A DNA stretch of 64,000 nt from Lytechinus pictus (GCF_037042905.1 NC_087248.1:813501-877500); one strand, 5' to 3'; positions 45,929-57,859 are shown, counted from the stretch's first letter. Notes: generated by a model not told the origin, from the letters alone. Made by a program: numbers and translations.

Positions 45929-45985
<57 letters not shown>
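45925..45985. repeat. Poly-A followed by TA microsatellite
   Basis: About 28 A residues then about 14 TA units, directly before another CAAAAGGGGTTAGGTC repeat. Confidence 0.9.
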
Positions 45986-45988
<3 letters not shown>

Positions 45989-45994
45989 GAGCTC

Positions 45995-46200
45995 ACCTGC
46001 AAAAGGGGTTAGGTCTATTTTTCATCAAATTTGATTTTTTTTTGTCTCAATGTATAGAGTTTTAGTAGCTCTATAGATGATACCAAAGAAAAGTTGAAAT
46101 TCCCATTAAAAAGTGATCTAAAATGGCAAAGAAAAATCACTTTTTTTTTCAAAAGGGGTTAGGTCCATTTCAGTTTAGTTGAAAAAGGGGTTAGGTCCCT
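45995..46200. repeat. Partial copy of the AAAAGGGGTTAGGTCC unit
   Basis: Matches the left half of the units at 20270-21085 (three direct AAAAGGGGTTAGG copies, 'accaaagaaaagttgaa'). It runs into CT and CACT microsatellite sequence at 46200-46240. Confidence 0.75.
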
Positions 46201-46390
46201 CTCCCCCTCTCTCTCTCTTTCACTCACTCACTCACTGTACCTCGCATCTATACACATGAACACACCCTCACATAAAAAATATTTTCCCTCAATTCTAACA
46301 TTTCAATATTGTTTGTTTTATTCAGATTTTAGTTAACACAGTTTGGGTATATCATACATGTAGTTATAACAATTCAGATACAATACAAAT

Positions 46391-49196
46391 TAGTCAGGCA
46401 GCATATGTCATCTACTTCGACAAATTGGCTAAGTCTGATTTTTCACTTTTATGTGATTGGTGACATCACAAGGAACAACTTCCAACTTGGTGACAAGTTT
46501 CTAATGGTGATCTTGACCATGTGAGTGGTCAAAATGGGGTCAATGGGGGGTCAATTTCTAAAATTGCCCCGATTGTGTCGAGTCATACATCGAATTGTTT
46601 GTCTTGGTATACTGAACAAGAAAATGTACACAACCATATACTCTTGACCTCCCGTTAAAAGGTTATGACCGGAAATGTAAAAAAGGTCAACGGCAAATTC
46701 GGTAAATGGCAAAATTACGCTGAAGGTGTTAAGCAAGCTCATTTTACCGTGTTTTTATGCATGTGTGTACTTATTTATTTTCGATTTCGATAAGTCCATC
46801 GTCAGAAGTCCTTATCCAGAAGATATAAAGGTCAAGACAAGGTCAAAAGGTCAACAAACTTTCATTGGTAGACAAAATACACTAATAGCGGTTAGAATCT
46901 TAGAAGTTGGTTCTTTATTTTGAAAAGTCTCTATCTAAGAAGACATTATCCATTAGATAAAAACAGGGTTAAAATGTGCTCATTTTGGAACAAAATAGAT
47001 AAACAGAAATATACGTCGAATACATTCAGCATGTCCAGTGTGGTATCATAGTACTGTAGGAATACCTTGAAACGACTTGACAAACCCTAATGCCCTTAAA
47101 CATCGTATCATCTTCATGATCTTCAGCTCTTTCCTAGTTTCTTAATTTAGAAATTCAATTAAAATTCAATTCATTTTCAATTTACTAGTCTTTGATATGT
47201 AAAGGAACATTTCATCAGTTTGCTTATTTTTTACAGTATATTTTAATCAACAGAAATTATTGTAATATATTGGGGTATAAGTGTAATACTGTATGTTAAA
47301 AGAGTAAAAACCTCGATTGATCAGTGCTGATCCCAGTCCCTATGAAAGATGCCTAACATCTTATTTGGATTAACTTACAAATATGATAACTAGGTTAGGA
47401 TTGAGGATGATATGATAATTGGGCTCTAATCATGCCAATTGGTCCTTTATAAATTCAAATGTGTGACGGTTATGTTACATGTATTTCTGACGAAGAGGTA
47501 ACATCGTGCAGACATGCTCATTGTAGTCAGTCGAAATGGGTGATATGCTGATGTGATATATTCTGACCATAATACTCGATCTCTAGAGCCAAGAAGGACT
47601 ACACATTTCTGCCATTAACACGGCTTGTACTATTTTGTGTGTTTTTTTCCAGAGCATATACAACGTGAAACTAAACCCAATACCCGTTCTCACGATAGTG
47701 ATGGGGGGGGGGGGGAGCTGCCCCAGATATTATGAAGACTTGCATTTTTTACTGAAAAAAAAAAAATTGACCAAAAGTATGCACGGTATCTTTAAATTTC
47801 ACTTTACAAAACGCAAAAGGGCCCCCAATGATAAGCTTAGAACATGCACCAGAAATGGTGTAGTCCTTCTTGGCTCCAGAGATCGAGTAATTAATGGTCA
47901 GAATTTATATGACACCTAGATAGATCCTCGTGATTTGATTGGTTGTTTGATATCGATCATTCAGTCCATTTTACAATGACGTCATCAACCGTGCAATTTT
48001 GGATCCATTCATCGTGCAATTTTAGATCCATACGATTTTGTCCATTGCACTCGCGCACACAGACTGCAGCTGCAGGCACCAACAGTGCGCATGTTGCAAT
48101 GACGTAACAATCAACAGACCGAACTCGCACTGCATGAGCGTGTTTTGCATCGAAATTCATTAATTTCATATGGAAAGAAAATCAATTTTTAGGTGTCATA
48201 TAAACCAAATAATGAATGTTTTTTCATTCGTGCAATGGACAGAATACTTCATTCGGTGAAAGATGAAATAATGATCCATTCAACTCGGCTACGCCTCGTT
48301 GAATGGATCATTTCATCTTTCACCTCATGAAGTATTCTGTCCATTGCACTCTTGAACATTCATTATTTGTATAATATCACATCAGCAAAATGGACACCCA
48401 TGACTACAATGAGCATGCTTGCACGATGTTGCCTCTTTGTCAGAAATGATATAATCGTCACACATAAGAATTAATTGAGGAGCAATTGGAGCCCACACTT
48501 GCACTTATAAGATTTTAAGGGCATAAGGGCTTGTCGGTCAAGTCGTCAATACCATGATACCACACTGAATGTATTCGACGTCTATCTCCGTTGATCTTTT
48601 TTGTTCCTAAATATGTCTTCTTAATAGAGACTTTTCAAAATAAAGAACCAACGAAAAATAAGACTTCTAAATTTCTAACCGCTTTTAGTGTATTTTGGCT
48701 TCCAGTTTGTTCACCTTTCGACCTATCCCTGACCTTGTCTTGACCCTTTATATCTTCTGGATAAGGACTTCTGACGATGGACTTAGTCGAAATCGCGGAA
48801 AATATATAAGTACACACATGCATAAAAACACGGTAAAATGAGCTTGCTTAACACCTTCAGCGCAATTTGCCATATACCGAAAGTTCGTTGACCTTTTGAC
48901 ATTTCCGGTCATAACTTTTTAACGGGAGGTCAAGAGTATATGGTTGTGTACACTTTCTAGTTCAGTATATCAAGACAAACAATTTGATGTATGACTCAAC
49001 ATAATCAAGGCAATTTCAAAAATTGACCCCTATTGACCCAATTTTGACCCGTAAAATGGTCAAGATGACCATTAGAAATCTGTCACCAAGTTTAAAGTTG
49101 TCCTTTGTGATGTCATCAATCACATGAAAGTGAAAAATCAGACTTAGCCAATTTTTCGAAGTAGCCGGTAAATCATGACATATGCTGCCTGACTAA
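46391..49196. mobile_element. Large foldback element with compound hairpin centre
   Basis: TAGTCAGGCAGCATATGTCA near 46391 is inverted near 49176-49195. Matching continues inward with indels; for example GGCTAAGTCTGATTTTTCAC at about 46427 pairs with 49133-49155, and GACATGCTCATTGTAGTC near 47510 pairs with GACTACAATGAGCATGC near 48402. The outer arms end about 47555 and 48370. The centre then has three consecutive hairpins (47558-47901, 47907-48200, 48210-48368). No transposase frame is present; the family is foldback-like. Confidence 0.75.
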
Positions 49197-49199
49197 ATG

Positions 49200-49889
49200 A
49201 TGAAAACAAAGAAGCGTACAATGGAGAGAATATAAATGTAAAAAAAACGACTTGATGTGTAAAACCTCTAATTAATATAACTGATAACACCGGGAAAACA
49301 TTTGATTAACATGATTAAGATTTTGTTTCCTTGAAAAAAAAAAAAGTAAATTCATGCAGTGGTTATTTTAAGGCCTCACATTTCTTGGAAACATGTTGAA
49401 CTAGCTTTTTGATGAAGACCAAATAAATGTCAGTATGACACTAGATAACGTTAGTTGGAGGCCATGAATATGAGAAGTCTGTAACAATTATGTTATCGTT
49501 ACGGAAAAAACAGTTTTCGTGTCCAAGATTTGGCCAATAGTAAAATACAGAAAATACATGATACAGAGGAAAATAGCTCAGTAGTAAGATGGTCATAAAC
49601 TTTATTGGTATAAGGCATTTTTAATGCCCTTATTTTCTATGAAAGAGTAATAATAACTTTAAAGCTAACACATAAGGTATATACCATATTCCTACTAAAG
49701 ATTCCAGTAACTTCATTAAAACAATCATAGTTTCAAAAAACTAACATGGTTTAAAGTGTTTCTAAGATCATGCAATTATTAGAATAATCATAAGATAAAC
49801 AAACCAACTGCCACTGCCCACACAAAATTTTACATGAGTACAAAACAGTTAGCAAATGATTTTACAGCAAAGTGAAAGCCTGATAAAGT
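49200..49889. other. 3' untranslated region and flank of the P450
   Basis: AT-rich; includes the AATAAA signal at 49601-49606 on the minus strand. No other feature is seen. Confidence 0.5.
49601..49606 (-). terminator. Polyadenylation signal of the P450 gene
   Basis: AATAAA on the minus strand about 284 bases after the stop codon; a 3' UTR of about 300 bases would result. Confidence 0.5.
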
Positions 49890-51449
49890 CTATCGGGTTT
49901 CGATGTGTACGTTGAAATTCAACGGGCGTGAGTTGAGCCCGTACACATAACACACATTGACTTCTTCATCTTTACGTCGAGTAAATCTTAATTTCTGTAA
50001 GAACGTCGTGAAATATATAAACAGAGCCAGTCGTCCCAAACTTGATCCAATACACTGTCTCCGACCTAGGCCGAAAGCTATCAAAAGATTCGCTTTCTCC
50101 TTGTCCAATGTTCCATCCTGCGACAGGAACCGCCGAGGGTTAAATACGTCTGGCTTGTCCCAAACCTCCGAGTCATGATGAGCTGAATGAAGATTAAGAA
50201 AAACTAACATGTCCTTAGGAACAAAGAAGCCATCAAGAATATTATCCTTGGTCGTGCTATGAGGAATGGTCAAAGGTCCATCTCCTCGGATCCTCAAAAC
50301 TTCAAGAATACAGGACTGCGTCAATGGAAGCTTGTCAACGTCGTCCATGCTTGGCAAACGGTCACGACCTAATACGCTATCTATCTCGCGTTGAATATCA
50401 GATTGATCTTGAGGGAACAGAGCCATGTAAACCATGGCCCACTCCATGATTGTCCCTGTAGATGTATATCCTGCTCCAAATAATTCGAACGCATTCTGAA
50501 GAGCTTGTGGTCCCGAAATATCCATGCATTTAAAATCGTTATCGGCAGTATCCTGGTGGGTGGTTTGTACTTCCTCCATAAGATACTTAACTGATTTCTG
50601 ATCATATAGTTCATGCTGTTCATTGATGAGTCCACGTGTGCCTTGGTTGAACCTCTTCAACGCTTCTAAAAATAATGTGGATGGTTTGAAAGGAAGAAAT
50701 CTAAGCCAAGGGAGATAGTCTATGAGTTTTCCACTTCCGGTTTCCTTCATGAATTCATCAAAAAAACTCATAAATTCTATATACTTCTTGTCGTTGTAAG
50801 CAGCACGCTTTTTAAACATAAACCAAAGCATGATATTACTGAAAGATATACGAATTAGACATGGAATGTCTGCAGTTGTCTCATGTTTAGAAACTGTCAG
50901 GTACCTGATCAGCTCTTCAACCTCTCTTTGCGTGACCTTTTCGAGGAAAGATACCTGACCTCCTGTACTAAACTTGTGGAGGGTTCTTTCTACAATTCTC
51001 CGATGGTCTTTCCACTCCTCGCTGTATGTCGTAAAACTGACGGTCGGCCCATAGCTGGTAGCTCTATTAATAGCTTTAAAATTAAACAGGTTAGGGCGAC
51101 CAGAAAATACGACTGCTTGTTTTGCAAATGCATTATAAATCGCCTTTCGTCCGTTCAAGACAAGTACTGGCTTGCTACCCAACCGAATCTTACAAATGTT
51201 TCCGTAGACTTTGGCCAGTTTCATCAAGGATAGGTGTGGATTTCTTTGGTCGAAAGAGAACAAGTTCCCAAAGACAGGGATGCCCCAGGGTCCAGGCAAC
51301 GGACGCCCTTTAAAGTTGCCACTCTCTGTTTTTCTATTGATCCAATACCAAGTAATGACAAAGGCTGAGAAGATCAGCACAAGACATGTTGTAACTGAGA
51401 CAGAATCAGTGAGGAGGCTAACTACACCATCAGGCAGAATGGGATCCAT
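49890..51449 (-). CDS. Single-exon CYP1-like cytochrome P450
   Basis: 519-residue microsomal monooxygenase, normal length for clan 2. An N-terminal anchor helix (about 19-36) is followed by the proline-rich hinge RPLPGPWGIPVFGN (49-62). The K-helix is ExxR (E383-V-L-R386), then FNPRRF (436-441) and the haem loop FGLGRRQCIG (459-468) with C466 as the thiolate ligand. IPHSTTKDNILDGFFVPK (395-412) and the following region are closest, from memory, to CYP1 enzymes, which oxidise planar aromatics and some steroids; substrate is not predictable here. Oddity: the I-helix reads GAGYTSTGT (325-333), so the usual acidic residue before the conserved Thr is Thr and the Thr is Ser. Vertebrate CYP1 genes are split; this one has no intron. 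The start is the only sensible ATG, about 80 bases from a TATA box. Confidence 0.9.
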   Translation of the reverse strand: MDPILPDGVVSLLTDSVSVTTCLVLIFSAFVITWYWINRKTESGNFKGRPLPGPWGIPVFGNLFSFDQRNPHLSLMKLAKVYGNICKIRLGSKPVLVLNGRKAIYNAFAKQAVVFSGRPNLFNFKAINRATSYGPTVSFTTYSEEWKDHRRIVERTLHKFSTGGQVSFLEKVTQREVEELIRYLTVSKHETTADIPCLIRISFSNIMLWFMFKKRAAYNDKKYIEFMSFFDEFMKETGSGKLIDYLPWLRFLPFKPSTLFLEALKRFNQGTRGLINEQHELYDQKSVKYLMEEVQTTHQDTADNDFKCMDISGPQALQNAFELFGAGYTSTGTIMEWAMVYMALFPQDQSDIQREIDSVLGRDRLPSMDDVDKLPLTQSCILEVLRIRGDGPLTIPHSTTKDNILDGFFVPKDMLVFLNLHSAHHDSEVWDKPDVFNPRRFLSQDGTLDKEKANLLIAFGLGRRQCIGSSLGRLALFIYFTTFLQKLRFTRRKDEEVNVCYVYGLNSRPLNFNVHIETR

Positions 51450-51527
51450 TTTAACAGGTAACTTCCACCAGAGTGATTTTCGCAGCTTTCATCTGTTGAG
51501 TATTTGTTTGTGATACAAATCCAGAAC

Positions 51528-51533
51528 TTTATA
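51528..51533 (-). promoter_or_regulatory. TATA box of the P450 gene
   Basis: Minus strand reads TATCTATAAAGTT; the TATAAA lies about 79 bases upstream of the ATG, giving a leader of roughly 50 bases. Confidence 0.55.
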
Positions 51534-51539
51534 GATAGC

Positions 51540-52005
51540 AGGATGAGAAAGAATGGCAAGGTCTTTGTTATTAATGACTAACTTCCGTCCATATTTCCCC
51601 TATATGCTTCCGAGAGTAAGGACGGTCAGGTTTTATATTAAAGGCCATGGAAATGACTTTTAAATCGAGGGTGCTGATTTTGAAGAAACATTTGACAAGA
51701 AAAAAGGGGTTCACTCCAAAATAAAGTAATTTTGATGAAATTTCCATTGCTTAGCATACCTATCACATTTCCAGGAGGTGCTACTTATGGTGAATGACAC
51801 ACGGAGCACCCCCATTTCCCAGGGCTATTATGTTTATTTTGTTTCAGTTTATCATTGAATTCTCATGTCGATCGTTCTTTGTGCATTCTAGAACAGTAAC
51901 AGTGTAAATATAAGTAATTGACGTTCATTAAAAAATATAATGTTGGAAAATGATTATTCATTTCTCAAGTCATTCTCAGTTAAAGACAAAGTTGCTTAAG
52001 TCTTA
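51540..52005. other. Upstream flank of the P450, no further gene
   Basis: AT-rich sequence. I looked for a dioxin-response core (GCGTG) near the TATA box and saw none that is convincing. Confidence 0.4.
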
Positions 52006-52588
52006 ATGGACAAGTCCACTCCAACAAAAAGTTGATTTGAATAAAAAGAGAAAAATCCAACAAGCATAACACTGAAAATTTAATCAAAATCGGATGTAAA
52101 AAAAGAAACTTATGACATTTTAAAGTCTCGCTTAATTTCACAAAACAGTTATATGCACATCCTGGTCTGTGTGCAAATGAGGAGACTGATGATGTCATCC
52201 ACTCACTATTTCCTTTGTACTTTATTATATGAAATATGAAATATTCTAATTTTCTCCTCATTGTCAAGTGAAACAACGATTAATTCCTCCATGAACATGT
52301 GGAGTTAGCATTGTTTAATACTATAGGGCTTAGTCAAGTTGGTCCTTATTGTCAAATCTGTAAAAAATGAAATATTGCATAATTCAAACAATAAAAATCA
52401 AAAGAAATAGTGAGTGATGGACATCATCTACTGACTAACCTAGTTGTGCATATCACTGTTTTGTGAAAAATAATCAAGACTTTAAAATGTCATAACTTTC
52501 TTATTTTACATCCGATTTTGATGAAATTTTCAGTGTTATGCTAGTTTGATTTTTCTATATTTATTCAAATCAACATTTTCCTTGGGTG
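52006..52588. repeat. Foldback repeat, complete copy
   Basis: GGACAAGTCCACTCCAAC at the left is inverted as GGGTGGACTTG at the right. The arms share AAGTTGATTTGAATAAA, AAATCGGATGTAAAA and TATGACATTTTAAAG. The centre contains ATGCAAATGAGGAGAC. A truncated relative is at 7583-8095. Confidence 0.75.
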
Positions 52589-52589
52589 G

Positions 52590-53170
52590 ACTTGAAAATA
52601 TCTATGATTCTCTTTCTCTATTTCTTCAAACCTTCCCTCCCATTCTCTCTCATAACAAACATTATTTCCACCCCCCCCTCTCTCCTTTTATCTTTTAATA
52701 TTGTTCCTCGCAATTTCTTTTAAAAAAATCACTATTCATAAACATAGCGTACATTCTGGTAAGAATTTATTCACAATCTGTCTCACCCATCAGCTCATTC
52801 TTATCAATATTCATTTTATCGGTGGCAAACTGTTACAGGTACATCGTCAAAGTGTTTTGAAAAACAGCACAGATTCTAGTAGGACCTGAAATAGTATATT
52901 ATACACTAAAACAATAAATAACAGCATTCTCATTGCAAAATACATGGTGGGTCCAAGGTTTGGCGAATGGGGGAGGGGGGGGCGAATGGGGGAGGGGGGG
53001 GGCGAGCGGCGACAATGTTTTTGTGTATCGGCGGCGCCTATCACAAAATCGTGAAAACATTATCATATCGGGGAAGGGGATGCCAAATGTCATTAATCAA
53101 ACAATACAATACCATTCGATTGAAGCAAGACATAAATGACTCTGATTAAATGTAAACTCAAAGGAACAGT
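52590..53170. other. Intergenic with G-rich block
   Basis: Mostly AT- and CT-rich. At 52965-53020 there are two direct copies of GGCGAATGGGGGAGGGGGGG followed by GGCGAGCGGCGAC. The overlapping frames rich in Gly or Pro are artefacts. Confidence 0.5.
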
Positions 53171-53176
53171 AAGGTA

Positions 53177-54120
53177 ATGCGAGCGCGAAGCGCGAGGTCA
53201 GATTTGTGGATATTTCATTTTCTTTTGTCCCGAAAATTAAACTTTGCGATCGCCGAGCGCGAGCCGATTTTTCCATATATTACAATCTGAAAACTGGACA
53301 TTCTAATCACCGTTTGTGATTATGAACAAGATAGGCATGTGTAACTAACAACTGATGCGAGCGCGAAGCCCGAGATGATTTTTTTTTTATTTAGACCTAA
53401 AAATGGGGAGCCATAATCACATTTCGTAATCTTGAATAAAATGGGTATCTTGAATTCCTTTATGAATATAATGGGTTGACCAAGTGCAAAGCGCGAGCTG
53501 GAGATTACTTTTTATTTTCCATTCTCAAAAAGGGGTTAATTTATGTCTAAACTGAACATGTGGGAAATTTTGAAGATGGATCGTATTGAAAAAAATATGA
53601 TGCGAGCGCTAAGAACGAGCTGGTATTCTTTCCAGTAAAGATTTAGACATTGAACGGGGCTTCCAAAGCATAATCTGTCAACATGAAAGGTAAGACAAGG
53701 ATGGCTATCTTCCCATCATGCGAGCGCAAAGTGTGAGCCGAAAAATTTTGATATCAAGATTAAAAAAATGACAATTTGTACGACTCTCATCAGGAAACAT
53801 GATTTTTTTTTAAATATATATATATCTAGGCCTTAAAGCGAGACATAAAAAACACTTGTTTAAAATAATGAACAGGGTCAATGCGTGGGTTATCCTGCAA
53901 TTTTAACAATTTATGCAAGCGCAAAGCGCGAGCCGAACTTATATGAAAAGGGTTTTTATTAGTTTGGTATAATTTATGTATAAATATCAGAATCGAAAGT
54001 GATATTTTTGATAATTCTATATGAAATACACGAAGAGGACTGGTCCTTCATGGATCAAATAATGCGAGCTGAACAAAAATATATTTTCCAGAAAATAATG
54101 GGAGCTCGGTGTGCGAGCTG
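53177..54120. repeat. Array of GCGAGCGCGAAGCGCGAGC motifs
   Basis: Nine instances or variants at about 53177, 53248, 53355, 53481, 53600, 53718, 53913, 54062 and 54101, spaced 40-195 bases, most often near 120. Motifs are conserved while the AT-rich spacers diverge, though spacers often start TGATTTTTT or follow 'cataatcac'. A single related motif is at 2718. Confidence 0.7.
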
Positions 54121-54319
54121 AAATACGCCATCAGTTTTGGAATTAAGTTGCGCCAATATGTTTCCCTGTGACGTTAATTATCATTAGCAATAGGCGACGA
54201 TTAGTTTTCACGGGCAAAAGTGTTATAATCATGCGACGCTAATATTTTTTTTTTCAATTTGCACCGTTGCTGTTAAAAAAAGAGGCTTGGTTTTGACCAG
54301 CACCTTTGTTTTACTCGAT

Positions 54320-54800
54320 TGGCGCCAATTAATTCAAACCAGCGTCAGTGTTTGAAATGAGTAGCGCAATTAAGTATCCACTGGCGCCGATGTTAGAATC
54401 AAGATCTAGAGGCTTTGATAAAGATTTTCTCGGCTCTGGTTGAGAGACAGGCAAGGCTTTTTTCTTGGCCGCGACGCCGACTATACATTTAGGTGGCGCT
54501 GATTATTCGTGATCGGCGCCAGTCAAAACTCAAGCAGCGCCGATTGTTTTTGATCGGCGTCGATTATTCTTGACTGGCGCCGGTTGAGATGAAAGCGGCG
54601 CCGGTTTTATTTCATTTTCATTTTTTTTTTTTTTTTGAGCGGCGCCGACCTTAGTAGTGGCGGTGGTGATTTTTTACCTGATTGCTAAGAAAGCATGAAT
54701 GCCTGTAAACAAGCAGCCAGAGGACCGACGGCTTAAGGTCCTCCCGAGGTAATGCCTTACCAAAAAGTTGTTTTGGGGTGGTGGTGGCGCCTTTGGCGCC
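54320..54800. repeat. GGCGCC-rich array
   Basis: About ten GGCGCC or one-base variants in 480 bases (near 54321, 54392, 54492, 54520, 54535, 54553, 54575, 54595, 54641, 54786), often as TGGCGCCGATT or its complement. The right end (CCGTCGCCCCCCACCTGGATCC) looks like a dispersed repeat terminus. Confidence 0.65.
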
Positions 54801-54849
54801 GATTAAAAAAATTGGGGGAGCGACCGCCCCGTCGCCCCCCACCTGGATC

Positions 54850-55094
54850 CGCTACTGAAAAATGATATGCCTATTAAAGAATCCAAAGAATTTGATTGAG
54901 AATGCTGCAATTTTCTTTTGTTGGAGATCATAATGCTGCAATTACTAACAATTGACCCATGTGGTAGCTAATTTAGCTCTTATAATCTGTTCTTCAAGCA
55001 GGACATGCATAACACAATCATATGATATTACTTCCCTTCTCAATTCTAAAATGCGGTATGCCTAGAAGACATAGGGACCCATCCTTATAGTCTT
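54850..55094. other. Intergenic, part of a SINE body
   Basis: The last ~60 bases (CCTTATAGTCTTTATAAGGA) belong with the tRNA-like head that follows on the minus strand. No gene is present. Confidence 0.4.
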
Positions 55095-55166
55095 TATAAG
55101 GACTCAGCCAGGGATTGAACCCTTGACCTACTCGTACATGAGGCAGGTGCTCATCTGATTGACCCA
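55095..55166 (-). repeat. tRNA-derived SINE head or pseudo-tRNA
   Basis: Minus strand reads TGGGTCAATCAGATGAGCAC (A-box-like), then GTACGAGTAGGTCAAGG and GGTTCAATCCC (B box), then TGGCTGAGTCC. The order and spacing are those of a tRNA, but the acceptor stem does not pair well, so a functional tRNA is unlikely. Confidence 0.6.
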
Positions 55167-55169
55167 TCA

Positions 55170-56021
55170 TATTCAGTTAAGAATAAATGCACTTGAAATA
55201 TTTAGAAAATACACATGTTTGTAGCATATAATCTATTCACTCTAAACTAGGTTTAATAGCATCATTGATTTTCAACCTGATTCTCTTTGGTGTTGTTAAC
55301 AAATGAAAATTGTTGATATTAAGAAGTTAGAGTAAATGATAAAATGCCTTTAGATATACTTTGTGAGTAAAAAAAAAATGACACCTCATAAAACCCAATT
55401 AAAGGAAAAAAATATGATGCGAACACATAATCATTAAATATGGCAGGAAAGAGTATCTTCTCCCAAATGTGGTATGTGTTAACGCTTGGATAATCAGGGG
55501 ATATTTCTTACTGTGGTGTAAAGTTTGATTTGCGTCAAAGTAAGGCACGACTGCAATTAATGAATCCAGATGCCAATGATGTCATAATTCTATAAGGGTT
55601 GCATTAAAGTCAATTGTTAAACATAATTAACATTATAATTGTCTAGTAAACACTTTTTAGTATCAATTCTCAAGTTAATTTCATTGAAAAGGGACTGGCA
55701 AATACGTTTACTAATTATGACATCACTGGCATTTGGATTCAGTCATTGCAGCCATATAATTTTTTTTTCACTCTCACGTTATACAATACATCTCACATGG
55801 TATACATCTGTACATACTGACTGAACATGGTCAGGAGTGGCAGTGCTGTTTTCTTAACATCTCTGGTACAAAGAGAAGGAAGAATATTATCCTTTAATAA
55901 GATTGTTGCATTCAGTCTGCTATAAGTGAAATCTGTGTCATTTGCATGATAAGTCACGATTCATCAATATTCTTGCTAAAATGTTTTATTTCTATTTATT
56001 TCTTCTGTTGTTTTGTTATGT
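55170..56021. other. Intergenic, no gene seen
   Basis: AT-rich; short inverted segments such as 'aatgatgtcataatt' (about 55576) and 'aattatgacatcactgg' (about 55715) suggest one more foldback repeat. Confidence 0.4.
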
Positions 56022-57859
56022 TGTTATATCAATTTCATAAGGGGGTCCTTTCACAAGCTCTGCTTCTATGGGGTCCCAAACCTTTCATGTTATATTCTCC
56101 TTGCCAACCTTTGTACTAAATATTTGTACTATATCACTTGATTGGTTTGAATAAACTTATATCTTATATCTGCTTGACTCTTCTTAATTGAAAAGGATGT
56201 TTGACTGTTCTTAACATCTACTTGAAAATATAAAAGCATACATATTTTTATCTCATGTCAATGGGATAGCTCACTAATTTCTGAGTTTGTTTTTCTGTGT
56301 ACATAGTAATAGCTCACATGTGTTCAGGAAATGAATGTTACCTTCACAGGCCATGACACAGACAATTCTTAATATATCACAGTCACACCAGCGAAACGGA
56401 GTCCAGACCAACTTGGAGTCGTTTCATAAAACGTGTTATTATTACAAATTTACAATAGCAATTAAAAGCTACTGAAATCCTTCAATCTGATTGGCTGATA
56501 GTTAATTTGATATAGAAACTTGGTCATTTGTTATTATAACAAGTCTTCATGAAATGGCACTCAGATCTGTTATGACATACCATCAGTCTGTTTTGGAGTC
56601 TGTTTCATTGTGTGACTGAGCACTATCCTCTAGGGCGATTTCATTTGTGTCGTACGGGACATTTTGACAACAACTTCTAGTTTCCTAGCCAAATGCTTGA
56701 GCAATGAAATATTCTTTTTTGTCAATAGTAAAGCTATAGTGCGTCGTCATGTGAAAAAGTAATAACCAACACAAAAAAAATGATTATGGGTTAATTATAG
56801 GTGACAATGTTGTGTGTTGTACGGGACGTAGAAATGTCCCGTACGACACGCAACATTTTAAGCTCTTATTCACCTACGGACAACATATTTTTGTTTGTTG
56901 TCAGTTTGTTGCATGTCTACCCAAAAGTACTTTAATATTACCACAAAGCAAATTGAAGTTCTTCGTTTGTTTGGACAGCAGGTTGAAAAATGTTGTGAAA
57001 ATGGCTGATTTTTCTAGCATGGAATCGCCCTCTTCTTCTTTCTTGTTAAACCTGGGCCCCGTCTCACAAAGAGTAACAACTAAATCCAATCAATCTCAAC
57101 TCTATGGAAATCTATCCATACCATATTTTTTCTACAGGAAATTTGCACAATCTCCTACTTAAACAAAGAGAATCACACTGAATCTTCAAGAATGAATGAA
57201 TGAATGAATATACATCTTATCTAGAAATTTTTTAACAAACTTGCATTTTAGATGTTGATGTTGGTGGCCGTCAATAGTTGTGGTTGATCGGATCAGTCGA
57301 AGATTGGCCCCAGGTTGTATTTGAATATTAAAATCTCTATAAATGTGTATATTTCATGATTGATTTCCTGTTTTTCTTGCTTAATAAATAGTAGTAACAA
57401 TAATACATTATTATAAACTAAATCAAATTGTACATCTTCATGTCATAAAAAGATCAAAGAGATTAGAACTTCATATCCAAAATAAATGGAATTGAATAGT
57501 TAGGGGAAAAATATATTTAATGATTATAAAGTGTACCAAAAAATTAATAAATTAGTTTCTGACATACCCAATGAAAATTGGAAATTCATTACCTGACAAT
57601 GCAGAAGCAAATGTACCACCTTTGATAACATACAAATATATTGCTGCATGTATGTGCTTTGTAAATCAGGTTTTATACAATAGTTCTTAAGTTAATCTTT
57701 ATTTCAAATTGCATTCTGTGAAAACATACAATTAAAACACACATGATATCAATACACCCATCTGAGTAATGAACCAATCATTTACCATTGCTGTGAGTTT
57801 TCTTTTTAAAACAGGGTACAAATTATTTTTTTGTTTATGTTGTTATATCAATTATGTTG
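56022..57859. repeat. Tandem duplication, unit 1
   Basis: Starts TTGTTATATCAATTTCATAA and matches 57860-59660 at an offset of about 1831-1838 bases with small indels. It contains CGTACGGGACATTT and its inverted partner, a MITE at 57052-57313, and a 116-codon open frame from 56812 lacking an ATG at its start. I do not call that frame a gene. Confidence 0.85.
57052..57313. repeat. MITE with CTGGGCCCCGTCTCACAAAG ends, copy 1
   Basis: CTGGGCCCCGTCTCACAAAG at the left and GATTGGCCCCAGG at the right are imperfect inverted ends. Inner CCAATCAATCTCAACT pairs with GTTGATCGGATC. A GAAT microsatellite is inside. Confidence 0.65.

Noticed and set aside
53177-54120. Possible CRISPR-like array (regular short motif with spacers)
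   Set aside because: Motifs are variable, spacing ranges from 40 to 195 bases, and the genome is animal.
55095-55166. Functional tRNA gene
   Set aside because: A and B boxes are present but the acceptor stem does not pair properly, and SINE body sequence follows.
56812-57162. 116-codon frame in the tandem duplication
   Set aside because: Starts with TTG, overlaps a MITE at its 3' end, and has no known domain. Kept only as an observation.
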